Below, one piece after another: positions 1 through 6,173 of a stretch of DNA of 6,519 bases. The stretch lies in contig VBHS01000176.1 in assembly GCA_005881295.1 (NCBI GenBank), positions 1 through 6,519 of the forward strand. Reading direction: 5' to 3'. The translations under genes and the position numbers were made by a program. This stretch comes from Chloroflexota bacterium. Its GTDB lineage: Bacteria; Chloroflexota; Ktedonobacteria; Ktedonobacterales; Ktedonobacteraceae. Below the pieces are notes generated by a model. It did no database searches, was not told the DNA's origin, and saw only the letters and a program-made list of their open reading frames with translations. Numbering within the stretch: position 1 is the stretch's first letter; the number at the start of each line of letters is the position of its first letter.

Positions 1-14
1 AGGTTGAAGATGAT

Positions 15-476
15 ATGGTATTTTCGGAGTCGCAGCCAGGAGTGCCTGATAATGCGCTTCTGCTAGATATTGTACAGAGCCTGCCACCGATGTCCTCGCC
101 GCCACCGCAACCACAGGTGCAGGTACACACTGGACGCGCCACGCGTTCGCTGGGGAGTGTTCTGCTCGAAGGTCACCTGGTGCCACAGAACCGTTTGGAG
201 GTCGCGCAGAATATCCAACGTATGCTGCGCGGGGTAGATATGAATTACCAGTTGGGGGAGATTCTGCTGATGTTTAAGCTGCTCACACCTGATCAGTTAT
301 TGGCGGCCTCGCTAGTAAGTTATGGGCTGATCACTACGGCTCAGATCAGTGCCCTTGGGCGTATCCGGCAGGAGTTGCACGCCATCGGGCTGGAGTACGA
401 CCTGGAGAATCTGTTGATTCTGTTCCGTATTCTGACATCTGAGCAGCTGCGCGAGGTGCGATCAAACTGGGCGTAA
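15..476 (+). CDS. MshEN/GspE-N-like tandem-repeat protein, probably 5'-truncated by the window edge
   Basis: The reading frame runs open from the window edge (Val-Glu-Asp-Asp precede the first Met), and no good Shine-Dalgarno precedes the ATG at 15. The true start is therefore probably outside the window and this is a C-terminal part. Residues 1-45 are a Pro/Gln-rich linker. Residues 46-95 and 96-145 align without gaps as two 50-residue repeats, sharing Leu, Ile, Tyr78/128, Leu80/130, Phe87/137, LT at 90-91/140-141 and QL at 94-95/144-145. The pattern LGEILL...LLTPDQL resembles the N-terminal (MshEN, GspE-N) domains of type II secretion and pilus ATPases, some of which bind c-di-GMP. That link is family resemblance only; no ATPase is present here. 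A signalling or scaffold role is inference. The gene ends about 57 bp from the end of murA, which runs toward it. Confidence 0.7.
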   Translation: MVFSESQPGVPDNALLLDIVQSLPPMSSPPPQPQVQVHTGRATRSLGSVLLEGHLVPQNRLEVAQNIQRMLRGVDMNYQLGEILLMFKLLTPDQLLAASLVSYGLITTAQISALGRIRQELHAIGLEYDLENLLILFRILTSEQLREVRSNWA

Positions 477-484
477 GGGAGCCG

Positions 485-520
485 CCTCCAGAGGGCGACT
501 GCAAGGGTCGCCCAGGGAGG
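485..520. terminator. stem-loop between convergent genes
   Basis: GGGCGAC (493-499) pairs perfectly with GTCGCCC (507-513) around a 7-nt loop. An outer arm CCTCC (485-489) can pair with GGAGG (516-520) across a small internal loop. The element lies in the gap between the stop of the plus-strand gene and the stop of murA, where a bidirectional terminator would be expected. There is no clean T-tract on either side (only GTTTGATGCAGTTT on the plus side), so it is a weak intrinsic terminator by rule; it could also act as an RNA 3'-end stabiliser. Confidence 0.45.
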
Positions 521-532
521 GTTTGATGCAGT

Positions 533-1876
533 TTATACTACCAAATCCTTTTCTTGAACACGTTCCATCTGAGCACCGAGCTCGCGAAGTTTCACATCCA
601 GGTTTTCGTAGCCCCGCTCGATGTGTTCGATACCGTACACCTCTGACAGGCCATCGGCACAGAGAGCAGCCAAAATATAGGAACAACCGGCGCGAATATC
701 AGGGATATCCAGTTGCGTCGCCTTGAGCTGTGTAGGTCCACGGACAACACTACTATGGACGTACTGCTGTTCGCGAAAACGGCATTGAATCTCTCCGAGA
801 CACTTCGTGTACAGTCCAATATGGGCACCCATCTCTTGCAGGGCTTGCGTGTAGCCAAAACGATCCTCGTAGATTGTCTCGTGAACAACCGACATGCCAT
901 TCGCTTGCGTCAAAAGGACTGTAAATGGCTGCTGCCAATCGGTCATAAATCCTGGATGAACATCGGTCTCCAGGGCAATTGCCGAGGGAGGTGGACCATC
1001 GCCAAGGAAACGAATGCCTTCGTCGTCAACTTCAAAGCGCAGCTGCATCTTTAAGAGCGTATTGAGGAAGGTCAGCAGCGTCTCCTGTTGGGCGCCACGC
1101 AAGTAGACATCACCCTTTGTGAGATAAGCCGCGATTGCCAGAGAAACTGCTTCGTTGCGATCACTCAAGAGCTTGTGACTGGCAGCATGCAAGCGCTCTA
1201 CGCCCTCGATGACGATACGCCGGTCGACCTTGATTTCGATGATGGCGCCCATTTTTTGCAGGAACATGATCAGATCCATAATTTCTGGCTCGAGGGCCGC
1301 ATTCTGGATGACGGTGACACCTTTTGCCAGTGAGGCGCTGATGAGAAAGTTCTCGGTCGCCATCACGCTCGGGAAAGGCAGGACGATGGTAGTGCCCTGG
1401 AGACCCCTGGGCGCACTGAAACGGTAGCGACCGTGTCGTTCAACTATTTCCGCACCCATTTGACGCAGGCCATTGATATGAAAGTCCAGGGGTCGCGAGC
1501 CGATGCGGTCCCCTCCAGGCATGGGTATATCGGCCTCTCCACAGCGATGGAGCAGCGGCCCCACAGTGAGAATCGCCATGCGATTCAAGCCGCCAACTTT
1601 TGTTTCAACGAACGTATTTTTGATAGAAGGCGTGGAGATAGAAAGGGTATGGTCAAATAATGTTAGATCGGATCCCAGGGCGCGGCAGAGGGACATGGTT
1701 AACTCTAAGTCACCTATCAATGGAACATTACGGAGGGTGCAGGGGTGATTAGTCAGCAGGGAGGCTATCATCAATTTTGTAACGGCATTTTTAGCACCGC
1801 TGATTTGTACTTCCCCATACAGTGGAGTGCCACCTCTAATGAGATAACGGGGGATATTGTTGTTTTCAATATTCAT
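533..1876 (-). CDS. murA: UDP-N-acetylglucosamine 1-carboxyvinyltransferase (MurA), Cys-to-Asp variant
   Basis: This enzyme transfers enolpyruvate from phosphoenolpyruvate to the 3'-OH of UDP-GlcNAc, the first committed step of peptidoglycan synthesis, in the cytoplasm. At 447 residues it is slightly longer than E. coli MurA (419). Residues matching the E. coli active site are visible: Lys29-Asn30 (K22-N23) in ISGAKNA, Arg99 (R91), Arg128 (R120) in IGSRPLD, Arg240 (R232), Asp313 (D305) in PGFMTDWQ, Arg395 (R371) and Arg421 (R397) in ERGYENLD. The nucleophile position reads PGGDRIG, so Asp123 replaces Cys115. Spacings between these residues equal those in E. coli except for about 16 extra residues between Asp313 and Arg395. 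The ATG has TAAGG 13 nt upstream, a rather long spacing. It is the last gene of the minus-strand block. The family call is very firm; the assignment to murA over a paralogue such as murZ is conventional. Confidence 0.96.
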   Translation of the reverse strand: MNIENNNIPRYLIRGGTPLYGEVQISGAKNAVTKLMIASLLTNHPCTLRNVPLIGDLELTMSLCRALGSDLTLFDHTLSISTPSIKNTFVETKVGGLNRMAILTVGPLLHRCGEADIPMPGGDRIGSRPLDFHINGLRQMGAEIVERHGRYRFSAPRGLQGTTIVLPFPSVMATENFLISASLAKGVTVIQNAALEPEIMDLIMFLQKMGAIIEIKVDRRIVIEGVERLHAASHKLLSDRNEAVSLAIAAYLTKGDVYLRGAQQETLLTFLNTLLKMQLRFEVDDEGIRFLGDGPPPSAIALETDVHPGFMTDWQQPFTVLLTQANGMSVVHETIYEDRFGYTQALQEMGAHIGLYTKCLGEIQCRFREQQYVHSSVVRGPTQLKATQLDIPDIRAGCSYILAALCADGLSEVYGIEHIERGYENLDVKLRELGAQMERVQEKDLVV

Positions 1877-2059
1877 GCTAGTTGTTTTTCCTTAGTCTAT
1901 ATATCCTATTATTCAGGGTGGTTTCTATCTATCCGTCGCCCCTACGAAATAGACGATTCAGTACCAAGAACCTGCTGGTAAATGACTCCTTATCCCCCAA
2001 AAGGACTATGTTCGTGCGCTTTATGTTAGTAGGTTTGAGATATATGCATGCCGGATTTT
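1877..2059. other. gap between murA and the oxidoreductase pseudogene
   Basis: This stretch is AT-richer than its flanks and should carry the murA promoter. On the minus strand, TAGGATATATAG (about 1897-1908) is -10-like, but no matching -35 hexamer is visible at 16-18 bp, so I do not call a promoter. The murA ribosome-binding site TAAGG lies at 1890-1894. I see no terminator for the upstream pseudogene and no credible small gene. If the oxidoreductase is read only to its premature stop at 2287, the gap appears to be about 410 bp, but 2060-2286 is still decayed coding sequence. Confidence 0.5.
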
Positions 2060-3423
2060 TTAAGTGCTATGAGAGTTTCCTGGAGCTTCCCATAACCAAC
2101 GGATGGCCTTGTAGCGGGGAGGCGGGGGAGTTACATGGTGTATTTGATGACGGGAGGTTTTCCGCCTGCGGATTTGCGGTGCACCGAGAGGACCCTCGGT
2201 CTCTCCCTGTTCAATAGCATCGAGCAGGTCTAGAAACTGATTGACGCTCTGTGCCACGCCTTCCACCATAAGGTAACCCGTTGGTTTTACCGCATCTCCA
2301 ACCAGGTAGCCTCTTCGATGTTTTCGCTCTGCATCACCTGGTGGCTGATCAAAAGGTGTTTTCCAGGGGGCGCAAGCCGCGGGTCACAGTTTGTCGGTTG
2401 CACCATACCGGCGATTCGCCTGGTATCCAGGCAATACATAATACCTTTATGGGGTATCAATGAGACGTCACTGAGGATGTGTACCTTGAGCCCCTGGGCC
2501 ACAGCAAGGGGTACTTCCTTTTCGCTGCGCGTGCCATTGGGGATCGTTCCCAACATGTCAACAAGGGATATCTCCTCGTGATGTTTGAGAACCTGGGCCT
2601 GCGTTAACTGCCGGTTGTTTAATAAAGCATTAGTCGCACGCGGACCAATATCACTGACCACCAGCGGTGCATTGATCATCGTCTCCTCCCTGTTCGCCTT
2701 GTCGCGAGTGCGCACGCCAGAGACGTGGCCGTCTGTACTGAGAATCTCCATGACTTCGTTGCGCAAACGCAGTTCCGTCCCTTGCTCAAGGAGGCGCCTC
2801 TCTAATTCGGTCGTCAACGCGGCACAACCGCCCTCAACAATACCTGGAGCGCCGTAACGCAGCATATTTTTGGTGGTTTGGATGGCTTCCGCGACGGTTA
2901 CCTGGCTCAGTTCAAGGCTGAGGGCAAACCGCGTGATACGTTCGAAAAAGGCGGTCAATTCCCTGTTACGCTTGACGTCAATGTGACGTGCCAGCCAGGC
3001 ATCAAAGGGGAGGTTACGCTCGGCCTGTGGAAGACGGCGAAAGAACATCAGGTATCCTATGCGGGTGAACAAGAAGGACTGGCGCAGTCCGAGGAATCTG
3101 AACGTACCCAATAGCCCTCGCGAGCGGTATTGTTTACCATGGACGTAAAAGGAGGCAAAGACATCGGCATCAAAAAAGTGATGTGGAATGCGCAGACGGC
3201 GCAACATTCCGGCCAATACTCCGCTACTGCCAAAGGGCACCATATGTACTGCACCTGTACTGACCTGTACCCCTTGATAGGTTTTGGCGGTGAAGCGCCC
3301 ACCACAATGCGGCAATCGCTCCAAAACCACTACCCGTTTACCCCGTTGTAACAACTGCGCAGCGCTTAATAAGCCGCCCAGTCCAGCGCCGATTACTATG
3401 GCGTCGTATGTTTGTTCTCGCAT
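2060..3423 (-). pseudogene. FAD-dependent NAD(P)/FAD oxidoreductase (CrtI/amine-oxidase type), frameshifted with an internal deletion
   Basis: The 5' frame (3423 to a TAA at 2287, 378 codons) starts with a classic FAD-binding beta-alpha-beta unit: IGAGLGG at residues 11-17, Glu35 closing strand 2, and GGRF at 41-44. This is typical of phytoene-desaturase-like and amine-oxidase flavoproteins. It reads normally to SENIEE (residues 366-371) and then gives seven unrelated residues and a stop. In the next minus frame from about 2311, the sequence continues as GYLVGDAVKPTGYLMVEG, the conserved C-terminal FAD-contacting GD motif of the family, and runs 83 codons to a stop at 2060. About 50-60 residues usually found between these parts appear to be missing; the two parts add to 454 residues against roughly 500 in full-length relatives. 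A deletion not divisible by three explains both the loss and the shift. The 5' ATG has only a weak GAG/GATAGG ribosome site. The substrate is unknown; carotenoid- or amine-type oxidation is a family inference. Confidence 0.82.
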
Positions 3424-3490
3424 GAACCTATCTCGTTTGAAGTCTCACGAAAGAAGTGGACAAAGCATCTACAAGGGTTACCACCAGGGA

Positions 3491-3511
3491 TATGTCAATC
3501 GAGCTGACATA
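3491..3511. promoter_or_regulatory. inverted repeat overlapping a TTGACA box upstream of the oxidoreductase
   Basis: TATGTCA (3491-3497) and TGACATA (3505-3511) form a perfect 7-bp inverted repeat with a 7-nt spacer, the geometry of a dimeric repressor or activator site. On the minus strand its proximal half contains TTGACA (3493-3498), an exact -35 consensus, about 70 bp before the oxidoreductase ATG at 3423. The matching -10 is poor: TTGTAG or TGTAGA at 18-19 bp. A regulated promoter with a weak -10, dependent on an activator or blocked by a repressor, is the inference. No regulator gene is in the window. Confidence 0.38.
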
Positions 3512-3573
3512 GTAGTAGTAGTATCCCCTGCAGGCACGCTGTCCACCTCTCGTGTATGCACGTTACAGCTCGC

Positions 3574-3592
3574 CAGGTAAGCTATTTACCTG
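3574..3592 (-). terminator. small stem-loop overlapping the stop codon of the FHA gene
   Basis: CAGGTAA (3574-3580) and TTACCTG (3586-3592) form a perfect 7-bp stem with a 5-nt loop, and the stem includes the TAA stop of the FHA gene. There is no T-tract on its downstream (minus-strand) side, so it is not a canonical Rho-independent terminator. It may protect the transcript 3' end or be chance. Confidence 0.25.
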
Positions 3593-5010
3593 TCCTCTCC
3601 AATCAGACTGCGCAAAAGGCTATTGCATTCAGCCAGAGTGTTGAGAACATTCTGATGGAGTTGGAAGACTTTATTCAGTTCACGCGCCTTACGCGCAAGT
3701 TTCGTCACGTACTCAATGTCACGTGGGTTATTTTGAACGTCTTCCATAAGTTGGATCAACTCAGCCCAGGAGAGAGCTTCGCGGCTACGAGCCACATCAG
3801 CGATGGTGTTATCCATACGATCAGAGACGCGGCGCACTCCCGAACGAAGCTGGTTGGTTGCCTGAGCTACTTCGGCCTCGTGGTTTCGTACAGCTTCCTG
3901 TGTTGCATTCAACTGCTCCTGTAACGACATGACCTGTCCATCAAGCGTTGAGAGGGCCGCCATCAAAGGAGCGATATCCGGAAGTGTGGGCTGAGGGATA
4001 CTGGTGAGACTCTTAAACGACACACCCATATCATGCGCTGCTGACGATGGACTGGATGCAGGCGACGCATCAGAAGCAGCGGAGCTTGCCGTGCCTGATT
4101 CAAAAGCAGGTGACGCGGATACATATGCAGGTGCAAGAGACGGAGTCGACGCCTCTTCTGAAGGTGGCGCGTAAGGCGCTGAAGCCTCAGCGACGGCAGG
4201 CTGTACAGCCTCGGAAGTACCATTTCCCATGGATTTTGTGCTAAAGTCGTCGCCAGCACCAGACGTCATACTATCATCCTCCTGTGTACGATAGGTCATC
4301 TCCTGGTCGGGGTTGTATTGTACGGCAATGGTCGGCATGTCTGAGACATTGTCAGGCTCTGTAGAAGAGGGGGAACCAAAGCCGCGAAAAACTAACTCGT
4401 GCTCTCCGATTCCTATATGGTCACCATCCTGAAGTTCATGAGATGCCATCTCCTCAAGTTGCTGCCCGTTGACAAAAGTACCATTGGCGCTCCGCTCGTC
4501 ATGCAGGATATATTTTCCATTTTCAAAGCTTACCGTGGCATGGCGGCGCGAAGTAAGTTTGTCTTTGGAGAGCAAAATATCGCTGTTTGGTGCGCGACCA
4601 ATAGAAATTTCAGGTTTTTCGAGCACATATTCCTGGAGAACATCGCCATTATCAGCATGCAAGATAAACCTCGCGGGGCGTTCAATAGTTGCCGACGCTG
4701 TGGATGTCGCCTGACCAACGCTGTGCGAAGCAGGCGATCCTAAAGAAGTTGGCGGTTCCGCGCTACTGCTTGCCATAGTAGGGGCAGCGGAATCGGACCA
4801 GTTCGTCCCAGAGGTCACCTGGGGAGAATCCTGATCTTGCTTTGACGAGGCCCAACCGTCCTGGGCCGGAAGTGTGGATTCGCCTACGTTAGGCTGGGCC
4901 TGCTGTTGAGAAGAGGGAGTTGCTGGAAGCAGGCGATTGCCACAATTCAAGCAAAAATTGTCCCCAGGCCGAGTCTCGGCTCCACAGTAGGGGCATGTAC
5001 TACCCATCAT
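3586..5010 (-). CDS. zinc-ribbon and FHA-domain protein with C-terminal coiled coil
   Basis: A 474-residue cytoplasmic protein with no signal peptide or membrane segment. Order: an N-terminal zinc ribbon with Cys6-Cys9 and Cys20-Cys23 (CPYCG...CLNCG, residues 6-24); a Ser/Gln/Pro-rich linker (30-110); an FHA domain (about 113-210) with the hallmark GR at 138-139, SRRH at 154-157 and NGTFVNG at 176-182; a Ser/Ala/Pro-rich linker (about 211-345); and a charged helical, probably coiled-coil region (351-470) lacking Pro except at residue 429. FHA domains bind phosphothreonine peptides, and GR, the Ser, the His and the NG are all intact, so binding is likely. It probably reads out a Ser/Thr kinase, but no kinase is in the window. 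The start is supported by GGGAGGA 6 nt before the first of two adjacent ATGs; the second is possible. It has its own promoter upstream. Confidence 0.88.
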   Translation of the reverse strand: MMGSTCPYCGAETRPGDNFCLNCGNRLLPATPSSQQQAQPNVGESTLPAQDGWASSKQDQDSPQVTSGTNWSDSAAPTMASSSAEPPTSLGSPASHSVGQATSTASATIERPARFILHADNGDVLQEYVLEKPEISIGRAPNSDILLSKDKLTSRRHATVSFENGKYILHDERSANGTFVNGQQLEEMASHELQDGDHIGIGEHELVFRGFGSPSSTEPDNVSDMPTIAVQYNPDQEMTYRTQEDDSMTSGAGDDFSTKSMGNGTSEAVQPAVAEASAPYAPPSEEASTPSLAPAYVSASPAFESGTASSAASDASPASSPSSAAHDMGVSFKSLTSIPQPTLPDIAPLMAALSTLDGQVMSLQEQLNATQEAVRNHEAEVAQATNQLRSGVRRVSDRMDNTIADVARSREALSWAELIQLMEDVQNNPRDIEYVTKLARKARELNKVFQLHQNVLNTLAECNSLLRSLIGEDR

Positions 5011-5073
5011 AATAGTTCCTCCCTGTCAAGGTACGTCACCTTGCGTGAACGTACTAACGAAAAGACTGCTGCC

Positions 5074-5082
5074 ATTATACCA
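5074..5082 (-). promoter_or_regulatory. extended -10 promoter of the FHA gene
   Basis: On the minus strand, TGGTATAAT combines a perfect TATAAT (5074-5079) with the TGn extension. It would start transcription near 5067, about 57 nt before the FHA ATG. No good TTGACA lies 16-18 bp upstream (TCGACT or CGACTC at best), as is usual for extended -10 promoters. It sits in the 100-bp gap just after the lipoprotein stop. Confidence 0.6.
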
Positions 5083-5090
5083 GAAGAATG

Positions 5091-5112
5091 CAAAAAGAGT
5101 CGAATCTCTTCT
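5091..5112 (-). terminator. weak terminator at the end of the lipoprotein gene
   Basis: Read on the minus strand, AGAAGAG (5112-5106) pairs with CTCTTTT (5099-5093, one G-T pair) around the loop ATTCGA, and the T-run ends with CTCTTTTTG. The stem overlaps the last base pairs of the TAG stop and is AT-rich, so efficiency is doubtful. It also overlaps the region where a -35 for the FHA promoter would lie. Confidence 0.35.
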
Positions 5113-5890
5113 ATGCAGCAGGTACCCAATTGATACCAGGCTGCAATGCATCAAAAAATTGCTTTAAGGACGTTTCATTCCCTCGTAACGAAAAAACGAC
5201 ATTTGTATTGTCTTTAGCGCCCGTACAGATCAGGATTGGTGCTTGTGTGGGGCTGGGCTTTACACCTGGAGTTACAGGATTTTGTGGCGCCGTACCACTG
5301 GGGGAGGATGTGCACTGGAAATCACGACTGTTTGAACGCAATGGTGCCTCTGAAAAGCTCAACGGGCTGCCATCGGGAAGCAGGTACCCAATAATAAGGT
5401 TGCCACCAAAGGTGGGATCGTGTACGGTCCCCGATGCGCTCACCAGGCACGTTCTCGCGGGCAGTGTTTTTGGTAAAAAGACAGAAAAACCGAGATAGGG
5501 CTCGACCTGAGACCAATCGGTGATGGTGGTTGGCGGTCCCGACGTCGAAGGAGTGGGACTGGCGGTAGATGTAGCGTTCGGCGTACCTCCCGTTGTGGCA
5601 GTCGCCGAAGCAATCGCGGTGGCAGTCGCAGTACTTGCGGTAGAAGTCACTGTCACCGGAGCATGGAGATCACGGAAAACGATGAATGGTTTATTACACC
5701 AATGCAGGTCTGTCAGGGCTACTAGTGACGGTTTAGGTTTCGGCGTTGGTGTCGTGCTTCCACCACCACCACTGAAATTCAATCCTGAACAGGAGAGCAG
5801 GAAAAAACTAAACAACAGCAGGCATGCTGACACCAGTAACCGTGCAAATCGCCAACGCGCTACGAACGATAAAGATTGAGGCAAAAACAT
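5111..5890 (-). CDS. Thr/Ala/Ser-rich lipoprotein of unknown function
   Basis: I place the start at 5890 rather than at the upstream in-frame ATG (5923): a perfect AAGGAG lies 6 nt before it, while the upstream ATG has none. That gives 259 residues. The N-terminus has Arg12, Arg14 and Arg17, a hydrophobic stretch (18-32) and a lipobox LLSC with Cys34, followed by SG-rich and TPTPKPKP sequence. It is thus a type II signal peptide and a protein lipid-anchored on the outer face of the membrane. Residues about 79-122 are a low-complexity Thr/Ala/Ser/Pro segment, likely extended and possibly glycosylated. Residues about 125-259 look globular, with DWSQVEPYLGFSVFLP and TFGGNLIIGYLLPDGSPLSF. The mature part also has Cys65, 148, 193 and 222, which could make two disulphides. 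I do not recognise the family; a sensory or surface-binding role is a guess. It stands alone transcriptionally. Confidence 0.8.
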   Translation of the reverse strand: MFLPQSLSFVARWRFARLLVSACLLLFSFFLLSCSGLNFSGGGGSTTPTPKPKPSLVALTDLHWCNKPFIVFRDLHAPVTVTSTASTATATAIASATATTGGTPNATSTASPTPSTSGPPTTITDWSQVEPYLGFSVFLPKTLPARTCLVSASGTVHDPTFGGNLIIGYLLPDGSPLSFSEAPLRSNSRDFQCTSSPSGTAPQNPVTPGVKPSPTQAPILICTGAKDNTNVVFSLRGNETSLKQFFDALQPGINWVPAA

Positions 5891-5896
5891 AAAGAA

Positions 5897-5902
5897 CTCC
5901 TT
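5897..5902 (-). promoter_or_regulatory. ribosome-binding site that decides the lipoprotein start
   Basis: Minus-strand AAGGAG is followed by 6 nt (TTCTTT) and the ATG at 5890. The longer frame beginning at 5923 has no purine-rich stretch at the right distance, so the shorter form is preferred. Confidence 0.75.
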
Positions 5903-5952
5903 AACAACCCAACGCACGCCCATTTCAAGGCAACGTAAATGATAGAGTCAGA

Positions 5953-5968
5953 GAGATTGTGAGATTGT
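5953..5968. repeat. two tandem copies of an 8-nt unit
   Basis: GAGATTGT occurs twice head-to-tail (5953-5960 and 5961-5968) in the presumed 5' untranslated region of the lipoprotein gene, just downstream of the -10-like box. It could be a half-site pair for a regulator or a slippage product; nothing else supports a function. Confidence 0.35.
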
Positions 5969-5994
5969 GCATTTCTCTGCATTACCTTTGGCCT

Positions 5995-6000
5995 AGTATA
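5995..6000 (-). promoter_or_regulatory. possible -10 box for the lipoprotein gene
   Basis: Minus-strand TATACT matches five of six bases of the -10 consensus and is preceded directly by TG. The best -35 at 17 bp (TTATTT-like) is poor. It would give a 5' leader of about 100 nt before the ATG at 5890. Confidence 0.35.
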
Positions 6001-6059
6001 CAGTAATTGAGACAGAAAAATAATGAGAAAGTTCTCAAATTGGTACTAAAAGAGGGCTT

Positions 6060-6094
6060 AAAATGAGCCAGAAGTCCATCTCTTCTGGCTCATT
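6060..6094 (-). terminator. strong stem-loop terminator downstream of the DUF4342 gene
   Basis: AATGAGCCAGAAG (6062-6074) and CTTCTGGCTCATT (6082-6094) form a perfect 13-bp stem with a 7-nt loop. Read on the minus strand, TTTT (6063-6060) overlaps the base of the stem and then AAG follows, so the U-tract is short but present on the side expected for transcripts from 6449. It separates this gene from the lipoprotein gene. Confidence 0.65.
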
Positions 6095-6173
6095 CTCGAT
6101 AAGTGACGCGGGGAATGTGAGGAATAGACGCAACTTTTCAATGTACCTCAAATGTTAGTGGCAGTGGAATTGC

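Noticed and set aside
2183..2200. Inverted repeat ACCGAG/CTCGGT as a terminator
   Set aside because: It lies inside the oxidoreductase remnant, has only a 6-bp stem and no T-tract follows on either strand.
1882..2217. Plus-strand 111-codon open frame over the murA upstream region
   Set aside because: It overlaps the decayed oxidoreductase tail antisense, has no ribosome site and has no recognisable domain.
2060..2269. Independent 69-residue minus-strand gene starting MVEGVAQSV
   Set aside because: Its first residues continue in frame upstream into the GD motif of the oxidoreductase, so it is the C-terminal remnant and not a gene of its own.
2290..2330. Programmed ribosomal frameshift joining the two oxidoreductase frames
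   Set aside because: No slippery heptamer or downstream structure is seen at the junction, and a family segment of about 50-60 residues is missing, which a frameshift alone would not explain.
3510..3522. AGT trinucleotide run
   Set aside because: About four units in a non-coding gap is too short to call a microsatellite or regulatory element.
3556..3924. Plus-strand 122-codon open frame antisense to the FHA coiled coil
   Set aside because: It has no ribosome site and no domain, and the minus-strand frame is clearly the coding one.
5520..5879. Plus-strand 119-codon open frame rich in Val/Ala
   Set aside because: It is antisense to the Thr/Ala-rich lipoprotein segment; its composition is the mirror of that low-complexity DNA.
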